The translations under genes were made by a program, and so were the position numbers. The notes beneath the pieces are model-generated. The model was given only the letters and a program-made list of their open reading frames with translations. It was not told the DNA's origin and made no database searches. Below are positions 49,870-60,893 of a stretch of 64,000 bases of DNA, piece after piece. The first letter of the stretch is position 1, and each line of letters begins with the position of its first letter. The stretch is from Chlorokybus atmophyticus (taxonomy: Eukaryota > Streptophyta > Chlorokybophyceae > Chlorokybales > Chlorokybaceae), in NCBI GenBank assembly GCA_009103225.1, contig RHPI01001259.1:23983-87982 (forward strand), written 5' to 3'.

Positions 49870-51764
49870 AGTCACGGCGTGCGATCGTCTGCAACAATAG
49901 CATGCAAAAGGTTATGAGTTACTTACAAGCACACGCTCCACACACACGCAGAGTTTGTGAGAACTTCAGCATGGCGGGTGCATGGTTGTGGCTAAATATG
50001 CAAGCAGAAGATGCTACTCTGTGTGCTCTGACATGCACATACAGCTGCTCCACTGGCATGCTGCTCGCATAGGTCTAATAAGGACAGTCAATTACCGTGT
50101 AAGAGGAGATGGTCGCAAAACACGCTCAACTCAGCACAACCAACACATAGCATGCATGGACAGAGACACACGCATGCACACCTGCTTGACGCAGGAGGAA
50201 ACTGTCGTTGCAGCTCAGGCGCATGCGGCGGAGGAGGCTTCCAGCTGCGCAGCTGCCAGGTGCTGCGCAGAAGCACACGGGCGCACAGGAAGCTGCCTGC
50301 GAGGCGCACAGCCCTGCCACCGCCGCCGCCGCCGTAGGCCAAGCAAGCTGCCATCACACACCAGCCTGCGTTCTCACGCTGTTGTCCACTTCAGCTGCTT
50401 GCTCCGGACGGGCGAGGTGGAGGTGGAGGTGGTGGCTTATTTTGTCGTTGTTGTCATTGAGGTAGGTGACCATCACCGGCTGCAATATATACCTAGGCGT
50501 GCAGGTTCAGCTGCGACAGTTGTTCATTGCAGGTTGATGCACACTCTATGTCTCATGCTCATGCTTGAGCTTATTCTGCGCGTATTTGACGTGCTATACA
50601 ACGCCCCTCTCTCCTTGCAACGTTGCGCATGACTCTGCGCTGTGCATACCAGCTTGTTGTACTTATTTTGGCAGACAGTCCGTCTGGCATAGCATGTAAA
50701 TGAGATGCTGTGCGGTTGCTGCCTTGTTGTTTGTACTGTGCACCAGTGGCATCCTTCATTCACTCTCAAGCAAGTGCTTACTTAGCTCCATGATTGCTTT
50801 TGGTTCAGCAGCTGTTGTGAGACTTGCGAGACTTGCGACACTGTTGTCCAATTGCTGCCTTGTGCGCAATTGCGGGTCAAGGCTGTTGCACAGCACAAAG
50901 GTTGCCACTTGAGTACAAGTCTTTTGCTTCCCATTATACGGCTTGTGTCGTGTGTAGCTTCGCCTCACACGACTGGCATGTTGGACACGACTGTTGTGGC
51001 CAAGTGGCCTGTACAGGGCAGTTGTTGCTGTTGATGACCTGCTGCAGCACAGGTCTATGTATAAAGCGCCAAGGTTCAGGTGGTGAAACTCATGCGGGGT
51101 TACTGGATGGGCATGGTGAACTTGCTTTCAAATATTGTTTTATGTTCAGTTCCTTCAACAGTACGTTGTATAGGGTGTATCTGGTGGTGGCAAAACTGAC
51201 ATTTCAGTTGACGATGTGAAAGAGGATGCACTTTGTAGTTACCCAGTAAATAGGCAAGCACAGTAGCAAGCAAGCATGCATACACATCCTTACAACATTG
51301 GCCGAGGATGTAGGTCAACACCTCAAGTAACACCCACTACTGTATATGTAGAAAAGCATGCAACCTTGTACCCCAAGTTGGTTGGTTGAGCCATTGCTAC
51401 TTGCTGCCAAATGCACCGGTAGAATGGCCCCTCAACAGTTCGGCCTTGCCCTCAACTTAAATGGAGAAGTAGCTATAATTCAATTAGGGATCCGCATATG
51501 AGCAAGGCATCGGATTTTGCATTTTTTCCTGCTGCAGCCACAACTTAGTTTGGTATCTAGCTGCCATTAAAGTTAAGTAGTTGGTGTGCATCAAGTTCCG
51601 TGTCTGTCTTTTCTTCAACTTTATAGTGTCCACCTCCTGTACTATTTTTTGGGTAGATCATGTATTAAGGGGATAAAACTTAATGCGTAATCTAACCCAA
51701 AATGTTATGGCCGCAGTTCGCGGCAAAAACCCACAGAGTCGCTACGCAGCGGGATTCGCAACTT

Positions 51765-51850
51765 TGTCGTCGGGTTCGAACCTACGAACTTGTCGGGATG
51801 GAGATTAACGACCTACTACCTACATACTGACCGACTAGACCACGATGATA
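51765..51850 (-). other. tRNA-like Pol III box pair (degenerate tRNA or SINE head)
   Basis: On the minus strand TGGTCTAGTCGG (51831-51842) fits the A-box TRGYNNARNNGG, and GTTCGAACC (51773-51781) fits the B-box. Box spacing is about 16 bases longer than in a simple tRNA. The T stem pairs 4 of 5, but the acceptor arms do not pair well. More likely a tRNA relic or SINE head than a working tRNA. Confidence 0.35.
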
Positions 51851-52290
51851 TAAGATGCACAGTACTATTTGTTTAAGTTTAAAATTTTCTTTGAAAGCGG
51901 ATGCCTCACTTGTATATAGAGAGAGAGAGAGCAAGAGAGAGAGACATAGATATAGATATATATGTAGACATGTATGTATATATGTATACATGTATATACA
52001 TATGTAAGTTGGTAGCCGTATATATATACAGCTACTGGTACCGGTGTTTTTATTCTGAATACATAATCGTAAAAGGAATTACGAAAATGTGAGTAATTTC
52101 AGGATGAAGGTTGTGTTAAACCTGCCGTCCAATCGCAGCGCTTGATTACTAGCGAATGTTTGCATTGAGCCCTCCCTGCGTCTCCTGTTTACGCAAGGTT
52201 GTTTGCGGTGAGTTGGGGAGGAATGTTTTACTCATGTGCTAGTACTAATCATAACGCATGCAAGTAGTCAGCCTTTCCTACATGTACTTG

Positions 52291-52329
52291 CTTGCCCCGC
52301 GGCCTGCTACTAACAGGCCGCGGGGCAAG
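52291..52329. other. Perfect 15-bp-arm GC-rich hairpin
   Basis: CTTGCCCCGCGGCCT, a 9-base loop (GCTACTAAC), then AGGCCGCGGGGCAAG. A partial third copy (AGGCCGCGGGGTT) follows at 52338. It is GC-rich in AT-rich surroundings. No poly-T tail. Confidence 0.8.
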
Positions 52330-52906
52330 CCATAGATAGGCCGCGGGGTTGAACTTGGCAATGATGAGGTCATATTATCATTAGGGTTTATAACGGTGCA
52401 AAGTAATGATTGTAACACACACCTTGTTAAGTATACATGCTCGTACTATGCAAAGAGCCGATCACAACGTACATAATGATGTGTATAGCTTTAGCATACA
52501 GCGTCAATGCATTTTCAAAGTGTCGCCGCGTCCTTAATTGAGTTGGGGAGTATAGTCGCATTGTTAATGAGTTGGTTACATCTGTTATCACGATTTACAC
52601 ATGCCTTTCTCACGACTTAAACCTTCAATTACGTCAACGCCAAATCCTCAACGTTGTTGAGGATTCGGTGCTTACGATTGTCACCAGCGGAGTGCCGTTT
52701 GTGACAGGTTGTAACAATATTTCGGCTACAGCCATAATATATGTATGGATCCGCCGTGAAGTTTACGACATCCGCAATTTATGTCCAGCTCCGCCCATTA
52801 CAAAGTTGCTAATTCAGTCTGACTTTAGAAACCCATTTCTACCGGTGATATGATGTAATGTGGTAGATGTGCATATGTAAATTGCGTCTTACACATACGT
52901 TTGAGG

Positions 52907-52907
<1 letters not shown>

Positions 52908-52943
<36 letters not shown>
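52908..52943. repeat. (CA)n microsatellite at the left edge of the Ty3-like remnant
   Basis: About 17 CA units directly before the first recognisable pol codons. Confidence 0.9.
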
Positions 52944-52944
<1 letters not shown>

Positions 52945-52949
52945 CAATA

Positions 52950-54240
52950 CAGCCAGCAACAGGCCTTCGAGGAGCTGAAGCAGAGGCTAACCTTAGCCCC
53001 CATTCTGCAGCAACCAGACCATACCAAGCCCTTTGTTCTCCACACCGACTAGAGCAAGCTCGACATGCGTGCTGTGCTAGTCCACCAGCACGACGACAAC
53101 AAGAAGGAACGGGTGGTGTCATACGCAGTAACAACAGCGCTGAGGCCAAATACAGTAGCTATGAAGGCGAGTGCCTTGCCGCAGTATGGCCACCTCCTTC
53201 TTTATATCTTTCCTGTTCGGCAGACAGTTCTCACTGATCACCCTAATCATCACCCTCTTCGCTGGCAGATGACCAACCAGCATCTGACAGGCAAGTTGGC
53301 CAGGTGGGCCTTGCTGCTGCAAGAATACGCCTTTGAGATCACATATCGGGCGGGTCTAACCAATCAAGTTGCCGACGGTCTCAGTCGCAACCCCCTCCTC
53401 TCTTTTTATGATGCCACTGATGCCCGGTACGACCTAGGCCCATCAGCCCCATCACCACAGGTGGCTCTTATGTTTGCCGTAGCTGCGTTACGCTCAAGAT
53501 GGGTTACCATCACAGAAGCAGTTCCAGTTGAATCAGCAACCGAGGAGATGCCAGCACTCATCCCCGTCGACACTGAGGCGCACGAGCCAGCCACACTAGA
53601 TGTTGGCTAGCTTTCAATAGCAGACCTACGACAAGACATTTGGCTGGACAAGAACTCCATGGCTACCTACAGCATGGACAACACACAGCAGCGCTGGGTG
53701 CACGCGAGCGCGACCGCGTCAGCCAATGTTGTCACAACAACGCTGGGACGATGGGCTTGTCTTCCGGCGAGTCCACATTCACGTCAAGGAGGTGCCTGCT
53801 CCGCGACGACACGAAGCAGCGCAGCCGCCGCTTCGAGGCAGGCGACTTTGTCTATTGCATGACTCTGACCAAAGACACCCTGAATATCAGCGTCAAACAG
53901 GTCGTCTACAAGGTCTTGAAAGTTCTCCCCTCTGGAGTTCTGGTCAGCAACAACGGCAAACGACTCAAGGACAACACGGAGAACTGTGCTCCATGTCACC
54001 TTCCACATATTGCGGGCTTTGACACCATCCGGCATCCGTGACCCAGCCGCAGCAAGTGTTGCGAGAAGTGCGGTTGACTACACAACATCACAAGGGCGCC
54101 GACGACGACGCATTCATGATGTTGTGTTATGGCTGCAACGACGGCATGCATTGCTACTGCCTCAACCCTCCGAAGGATACCGTGCCTCTGGAGGCATACT
54201 GGTGTGACTGCCGCGTCAACGGTCCTCCCCATTCATGTTG
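52950..54240 (+). pseudogene. Ty3-like retrotransposon pol remnant: RNase H, integrase tail, PHD-like module
   Basis: Starts in the RT-RNase H link (QAFEELKQRLTLAPIL, FVLHTD) with an in-frame TAG at 53050-53052 where Ala or Tyr of the D-x-S motif is expected. RNase H continues (TNQHLTGKLARWALLLQEYAF, QVADGLSRN). After a frame change the integrase C-terminal part is seen (RRFEAGDFVYCM, VLKVLPSGVLVSNNGKRL, NCAPCHLPHI). After another frame change comes a Cys-rich segment, MLCYGCNDGMHCYCLNPPKD and WCDCR, a PHD-finger-like pattern. From memory, pol proteins with NCAPCHLPNI followed by PHD fingers occur in volvocine green algae. RT, protease, gag, the integrase core and both LTRs are missing. It is bounded by (CA)n on the left and, 250 bp on, by (CT)n on the right. 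Confidence 0.8.
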
Positions 54241-54489
54241 AAGGCTACCTACTGGAGCAGGGACTTCCCCAAATTTCAGGAGGGGTGGCTTGTTGCTCTC
54301 TTTTGTATTGTCAGCACGCAGTACACATTGTAACACTGTATCACATGTTGGCATCATTACACGTGTGTTACACGCACGTAGGTACAGTCAGGGGGGGGTA
54401 TTCTTTGCCTTCCTCACGGTGTTGCTACACTACCACTCATCCTCAGAATTGTCACTAGTCCTCCATAATGGTAATACAGTCGTAATGGT

Positions 54490-54706
<217 letters not shown>

Positions 54707-54709
54707 NGT

Positions 54710-57120
54710 TGATAGCGGCAAAATGGAGGCTACCAATCAAAGGCCTAATGAGGTAAAAGTTTTGTGGCATGACACCGTGACCATAGCAGCTGTTACCAAT
54801 ATCCAATCTATAGCTTATGGAACACTAAGTATAAAACATAACACTCCATATATGTAGTCAAGTCATGATTAAGGCCTCTTCTCAATGCCTATTACATCTT
54901 TGCAGGTTATCATTGACAAAGGTGACAGATCAGACCGATACCGCAGCCCACCCAAGCAACTCGCATATGCATTCACGTTGCGTGGCGCTTGCACCGACGC
55001 CAACTAAAGGCGGACTCGGAGCCGCTGCAAGCAACACTTTGCCTCCCCACGCTACGCAAATTGCCCACCGCGGACGCTGTCCTTAAGAGCGTCATAACAG
55101 CGACAACAAATGTGGCGCTACCAAAAGGCGAGATTACCTTACCTTTGCCCCCGACGCCGACGCCGACGCCACCCTCCTAGAAAGCTTGCGGGGTGCGAAG
55201 GGTCTGGCATCATACCCCGCGGACCACGGTCATGCCCAATATGATGCCCTCGGTGTATGCAACATCACCATTACCCCGGTTTTGTGAAGATGTATACCAT
55301 GTATTGACATTCAATGTCAAGTTAAAATCATTGTTGTGATGACAATGGCAGCGGAGGCACCCGTGGCGTCGAAGCTTACCGCACTTATAAGCAAGAGCGT
55401 TGCCTTGCTCGTTCTCGGTTTGGCTACACTTGCACTGTCCCGTGTACATGGAGTTGCAAAAATTGACAACATCAAGTGGTTGGTGAGGGCCCCGCCGCTG
55501 ACCTCTGTGGTCGTCACTATGGCCGAGATTCATGTCTGGCGTAATATGGACGGGCCGGACATGAAGAAAAGGTATGCAATTCTCTGATATAAACTGCATT
55601 TGGATACGTAAAGCATGATGCTTTGTTTCATGCAATAGCATATGATACAGCTGTTCGAAATTCACATTGCATGCAGGTATCGGAGCGTGCGTTGCGACAT
55701 GGGACTCATCCATTGGACGCGAATTGCTGTGCACGTATGCCTTGGTGCGTCGCAGTAATCATCTCGCTGCTTGTGGCGACGGTTGCAGCGATATGGTTGT
55801 TTGTGCTGTTTGTAATCCATGACTGGAATGTAGCAGCCCCGGGCTGCTGCCCCCTCTTGTAGACTTAGTACTATGGTAGATGTATTATAGGCTAGTGTGT
55901 AGACACATTGGCCCATAATACGCACAAAACCTTCGCAGCGGTGTAAACATTTGCAGTTGCTATTAACACTGCTTCATTGTCTTGTTGCTACGATGCCCAT
56001 GTATATGTTGACAATGGCACTGCCTATTGCCCAGATGCATGAAGGTTTTAAAGTCCATGCAAAAATTGACAATGTCATGTTATTTGTTTACATTGCCCAC
56101 TTAAATCTCAGCAATGCAACTTATCAACAACTCGTAAAGACACTTTGCAAAGTCGATATAGTGACGACCTCGTGCGCTGTGGGGATTGGTGTAAGCTGCT
56201 AGTGACGCCACCTATCTACCAGACTCGTTGCCAAGGGGAGAAAAGAGCACAATTGATGTGTGTAGATATGCATAACACACGTGCTTGGGTAGCAGTGCGC
56301 TCGCGCATTGCCAACGCTAACGCAACTGAGCTTTCGCGTTGTAAGCGCTTGCACACACGTATGCACACGCTAGCATGCTAGGTGCATACCAAGCTATGTG
56401 ACGTGCTCTGTGCATGCTCTGTGCATGCGTGTTTATGCGTGTGTGTGCATGTGCATGTGCGTGTGCGCATGTGTGTGTGGATAGAGTGCATGTGCTTGAA
56501 AGGCGCAAGGCGCGAGAAAGGGCTTGCAACGCGAGCACCATAAGGTGTTGGAGTGAATGATGTTTGATAAGTGTTACTGCAATCTATGAAGGGGGCACGA
56601 TGGCCAACGTTGACGCTAGCGGGAGTCTTAGTTGAACACATATTCACATCAAGATGCAGCCTTTTTCTGCATGCGTGTACTTTTAAGCAGAAGTGGGGCT
56701 TGGCAATCGCTCTGCGGATCCACATCATACATGCAAATGTGCATGAGTTGAGGTTATGCGTTGTACACTATTTGCTCAGCATGCAAAGGCCAGCATGCAC
56801 ATCACAACTTTCTCGTTTGCAGAAGGCAAATCGCGAGGAAGTTAAATGGGTACCAGTGCAGGGAGGGCAAAGCAAAACGATTTAAATTAAGGTATTTGTG
56901 ATTACTATATAGAGGTAGAATCATTTTTGTTTTTGCGCATACACGAGTTTAAATCTAACGTTAGATTTTACCCCCGCTATCCACCGTATATAAAAAGTAG
57001 TACGGTGTAGGCTCAATAAGAAAAGAATATTAAATGGTAAAAAGAAGGATGGGAAAGGATGAAATGATGACATACTATCCGTTAGGTGAAAAATATCAAA
57101 AAAAGAAAAGGTCAACTGCT
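54710..57120. other. Region with short unsupported frames
   Basis: A possible small gene at 55327-55860 is listed separately. The rest is CA/TG-rich and then AT-rich (56880-57120). A second frame at 55993-56202 shares only AKIDN-type similarity with it. Confidence 0.35.
55327..55863 (+). CDS. Putative small membrane protein (weak)
   Basis: A frame opening near ATG 55339 reads MTMAAEAPVASKLTALISKS, then a hydrophobic stretch (VALLVLGLATLAL), and ends at a good donor (AAAAG|GTATGC near 55571). After a GCATGCAG acceptor near 55676 another frame gives a clear membrane helix (VAVIISLLVATVAAIWLFVL) to TAG near 55861. The two parts are out of phase by the obvious splice sites, so they may not be one gene. 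No family recognised. Confidence 0.25.
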
Positions 57121-57141
57121 ACTATGTGTGCATGCAATGCA

Positions 57142-57780
57142 GCCTTTTTGCATCTTCTGCGGTAACAACACCAATATCTACAAGTCTTTGCTTCCAAATA
57201 CAATTATAACTTAACATTTCCTCAATCTCATCGACACCAGAAGAAAGTTGTTGTGCAAATTTATAAATGTCTTCGCTTAATCATATTGGTAAATCTTGTG
57301 ATACACCTCCTAATCGAATATAACTAGCATGCATTCGGGCCAGAAACTCTTCCATAGAATTCTAATTCCAATAGTTTTTCACGTTCTTTAAATGCCCACA
57401 AAAAAGGTGTCAATGCACCTACATCAACTGCGTGAGTTGTTAAAGCTAGCAAATGGTTTTATAATTTAGTAATTTTATCAAAAAGTACTCGAATGTATCA
57501 AGCTCTTAATGGTACTTCACAACCCAATCATTTTTCTACAGCTAAAGAATATGCATGCTCTTGAGCCATTATGGATACATAATCCATATGATCAAAATAG
57601 GCGAAAGCTTGCAACTATGTATTGTATTCGATCAATCTCTCGGTACCCCTATATAATAATTTTATATGCGGATCTGCGCGTTCTACCACTTCCCCGTGCA
57701 TTATTAAAAGCAATCCTTAGAACACCATGCGCTGCAGGGTGTTGAGGCCCAAAGTTAAGAGTGAAATTTTGAATATCTAA
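57142..57780 (-). pseudogene. nad7: nad7 (NADH dehydrogenase 49-kDa subunit) fragment, mitochondrial origin
   Basis: On the minus strand: [87 protein letters not shown], all signature blocks of the complex I 49-kDa subunit. About the first half of the protein is present. Frame changes occur after HGVL and near RVSG, and there are in-frame TAG, TGA and TAA codons at positions that are Tyr, Leu, Gln or Gly in homologues. Confidence 0.9.
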
Positions 57781-58108
57781 ATGTATGAGATATTACCCTA
57801 TAGTTGATTATGATTAAACAAATCAAATAACTTATTGTCTGAAATTAGTAGCACTAAACCAAACTAGATGGAGCGGTACATCCCAGCCAAATATTTCAGA
57901 TAAATACTATTAAAGCGAAGATATTCTCTGCGAATTTTGATATTATAAAATAATATTTTGATATTGACTGGCGGGCAGCATGGCACTGCAAACCTTGACG
58001 TCACACATTATCAGCTGTGATATACCTTAAATCATTGTAAAGCGTGCTTTAGCAGCAATGATTGCTATTTTGAGGTAGGCAGCCTATAACAATGATTTTT
58101 CAAATAGA

Positions 58109-58192
58109 AGAGTTTGATCCTGGCTCAGAATGAACGCTAGCGACATGCTTAACACCTGCAAGTCGAACGTTACTAGAAAAGGGTGGCTTGTA
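58109..58192 (+). pseudogene. rns: 5' end of mitochondrial small-subunit rRNA
   Basis: AGAGTTTGATCCTGGCTCAG, the universal 5' site of bacterial-type 16S rRNA, followed by conserved AACGCTAGCGACATGCTTAA and GCAAGTCGAACG. Homology fades after about 85 bp. The strong bacterial likeness points to a gene-rich, slowly evolving mitochondrion rather than a chlorophycean or animal one. Confidence 0.85.
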
Positions 58193-58660
58193 ACAGGGGG
58201 CTCCTTCCAATAAATTACCTTCTAATTCAATCGAAATAAGTTATCTATCGATTATGCGCGGTGCGGTGGGTTGGATTAAAGGGGTAATCTTTTGATAAAA
58301 GAGCGAAGCCGATTTCTTTAAGGGAAATCGACCGGAGTGCGCTGCGCCTCTAATCAACCGGCTGTTCCGCACTGCGCCTCACTGCAGCAGATTGGGTATC
58401 TGTTGCTGCTTATATTTATGCTTATGCTTAGAGTTCTATTTTTTCAAGTAATCTAGACTCTTTTAAGCAGAATGCCTTATAATCCCATATAGTGGGTTTT
58501 GAATGATGCTCTTTTTTGGCACCGCAGGATGCCTGTGTAAATAGTAGCTTTGCTAAAGAAAAGAAGCAGACCTAAACAGCGATCGCTGCAACCACAATAT
58601 TGTAATTAAGAGAAAATAAACAGCAAATAACTTTTGTCTTTATCACTGGTTTTTCTGTAG

Positions 58661-58884
58661 TCTGGCTGGTTTATTTGGTCGAGTTATCGGTTGTTGAGGA
58701 GCTGCACTAACATAACAACCACTTGTGTAGCTTTATCCGATATCTTTTCTATTGTTGCGTTTTATGAGGTGGTCTGGCTGGTTTATTTGGTCGAGTTATC
58801 GGTTGTCGAGGAGCTGCACTAACATAACAACCACTTGTGTAGCGTTATCCGATATCTTTTCTTTTGTTGCGTTTTTTGAGATGG
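58661..58884 (+). repeat. 112-bp tandem duplication inside the nad5 pseudogene
   Basis: Copies 58661-58772 and 58773-58884, both starting TCTGGCTGGTTTATTTGGTC, differ at about five positions. Each covers the same N-terminal stretch of nad5 (AGLFGRVIG...TTTCVALSDIFSFVAFFE). Confidence 0.95.
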
Positions 58885-59385
58885 CATTATCCGGAAGTCC
58901 GCGTTATATAAAAATAGCTCCTTGGATAATTGAGAGCTATTTGATGCTTTTTGGAGGTTTCTTTTTGATACTCTTACCGTAGATATGTTAATTGTTGTAA
59001 ACTTTGTAAGCACCTTAGTACATTTGTACTCGGTTTCTTACATGTTTGAAATTTCGCATCAACCTCGATTTATGTCATACCTTTCATTACTACTTACAAT
59101 CTTTATGTTAACCCTCGTAACCGGAGATAATTTTATTCACATGTTATTTGGTTGGGAAGGAGTAGGAATAGCATCATACCTTTTTATTAACTTTTGGTTT
59201 ACACGAGAAGCAGCAAATAATGCTGCAAAAAAGGCAATGCTTGTAAATAGAGTGGGAGACTTTTGGATTAGCTCTTGATATTATGGGATTATTCTTCCTT
59301 TTGCGTACAGTGGACTTCACCACTCTTTTTGCTTTAACAGGTCATTTACACCAAGCGGTGATGGTTTGCTCTTACTGGGTCCGCA
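58661..59385 (+). pseudogene. nad5: nad5 (NADH dehydrogenase subunit 5) fragment, mitochondrial origin
   Basis: Blocks seen in order: ITTTCVALSDIFSFVAFFEM, YIKIAPWI, then in another frame [72 protein letters not shown] and LVNRVGD, all standard for nad5. At least four frame changes (near 58830, 58935, 59270) and a tandem duplication show it is dead. It ends at a scattered repeat (CCGCACTGCGCC). Confidence 0.9.
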
Positions 59386-60060
59386 CTGCGCCTTAGACTA
59401 CACAGCAGCGACCACAGCTAATCAATTAATTGCACTGGTCTGCGATTGAAGGCGACCTACCCGATTAACAGCTGCTGTAATCGACCGAATTGCACCTGCA
59501 TCCCGCTTCACCCTTCCTCACGCCACGCCGGTTTCTGTAAGTGATAGCCGTTCTTTTTAATATTTATTAACAGAACTCAAGTATTAAACTTCTATTAAAG
59601 CTAGTTGCTGCTCGCCTTTATATATTCGTTTGTTTAAGAGTAATTTTTTTTTTTATTCTTTACAATAATACAACAATACTTTGCATTTATTGCCCTTTTT
59701 ATCTCATTAAAGAGCAGGCGCAGTGCGGTCGACTAAGTAGATATTGTAAGTAAGCTTAGGGAGTTAAGTAAAATAAAGTGCATATTGAGAGTACAGTATA
59801 ATGCTGATTTTTCATGAATGTGCACCTTATGATGCAGCATAACCCAGTCGATGCATTGCTTTTGATTTGCGCTAAAGAGTAGTTTAACATTGGGCAATGG
59901 TTTTAGATTATGTAATAATCGATTTCGATTACAGGCGCAGTGCGGTCTATTAAGGCGCAGTGCAAATCGATTACTAATCAATTTCAATTGGGGTAATTTA
60001 ATTAATTACCCCACTCCATGAAAAAAAACCCCATTAATCCAACTGATTACCCCTAATCGA
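59386..60060. other. AT-rich mitochondrial-type spacer with scattered GC repeat
   Basis: GGCGCAGTGCGGTCGA/TTAA-type repeats at 59708-59728 and twice at 59934-59970, related to inverted copies at 58340-58390 and 59384-59396. No gene read. Confidence 0.6.
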
Positions 60061-60740
60061 CCCCAAATCAATTAGATTGCCGAGCGCTGGATTTCGTCCA
60101 CCATCTGAAGACGGGATCGGCCCGCTATCGTCGCAGAAGAACAGGACGTCGTACAAGGCGAGGGAGACGAGATCGGATGGGAGCTCGCGCGAGATCTTTT
60201 CTTTTGCGGCGATAGATAAAAGGTCTACCAAGTCCACTCATACCAGCAGAGCATCAAAGCGTGACAAATCGTAGAACCACTGTAATCTGTTCTGCTCGAT
60301 GATGTCTCGCCAAGTTTGCACGCAATACCCCCGTTACCTTCTGACCTGCGGGCGGCGTGAGGGCAGGAGGCGGTGGGGGCGGCTGGGCTGCTGCAGGCAG
60401 GCTGCAATTGGCTGGGCTGCTGCAGGCTTCCAAAAAGGGCTGTTGCAGGCAGGCTGCAAAAAGCATTGGGCTGCTGCAGGCTGGGCTGTACTGGGCTGCA
60501 CTGCACTGCACTGCATTGCATTGCAGCGAATTGCTTACAGAAACACCAATTGAAATGGTTAGTCGCATTGTGGGGGGCAAGGTAGCACAATGATATACGA
60601 ACCAGACAAAAGTATAACCGTAACCCCCTTACTTAATGAGAAACTTTAACAACTAATGCAGTTATGATTAGAAAAAGCGGTTATCAAAGCAAACCTGGTA
60701 TAAATAAAAGTAAAATGTTGAGAAATGCATTCTTAACGGG
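60061..60740. other. GC-rich segment within the insert; GGGCTGCTGCAGGC repeat
   Basis: A minus-strand frame (60034-60237, starting MDLVDLLSIAAKEKISRE) has protein-like composition but no recognised family. At 60385-60530, GGGCTGCTGCAGGC and CTGCA/CACTG motifs repeat irregularly. Confidence 0.35.
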
Positions 60741-60749
60741 GGTTAATGC

Positions 60750-60893
60750 AAAGATTCGAGATCTGATCCACATTGAGCAAAAGCAGCAACTTCACGATAT
60801 AAAGCTAATTTTAGTTTCAAAGATCCAGATACATGTTTTGTAGCTTTTTATTGAGTTGCAGAACCTACACGAGTAATAGACAATCCAAGCAAA
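60750..60893 (-). pseudogene. atp1: atp1 (ATP synthase alpha) fragment, mitochondrial origin
   Basis: On the minus strand: GLSITRVGSATQ, a TAA where homologues have Leu, then [20 protein letters not shown] and [11 protein letters not shown], the conserved C-terminal-domain entry of F1 alpha. It ends abruptly after DLE. Confidence 0.85.

Larger units (their letters stand above)
49870..52907. other. 3 kb without a recognised gene
   Basis: Plus-strand frame 49982-50632 is open but unrecognised and may include an exon (around 50190-50310) of an unidentified gene. AT-rich from 51350. Holds the tRNA-like box pair, a (GA)/(TA) low-complexity tract at 51915-52035 and a strong hairpin at 52291-52329. 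Confidence 0.45.

Noticed and set aside
49982-50632. Plus-strand 216-codon frame as a gene
   Set aside because: No domain, Arg run from CCG repeats, and Val-rich part from GGTGGAGGT repeats; at most an exon lies inside.
51765-51850. Functional tRNA gene
   Set aside because: Box motifs fit but the acceptor stem pairs poorly and spacing is long; kept only as tRNA-like.
57142-57780. TGA read as Trp in the nad7 piece
   Set aside because: TGA falls where homologues have Leu or Gly and real Trp positions use TGG, so these are decay mutations.
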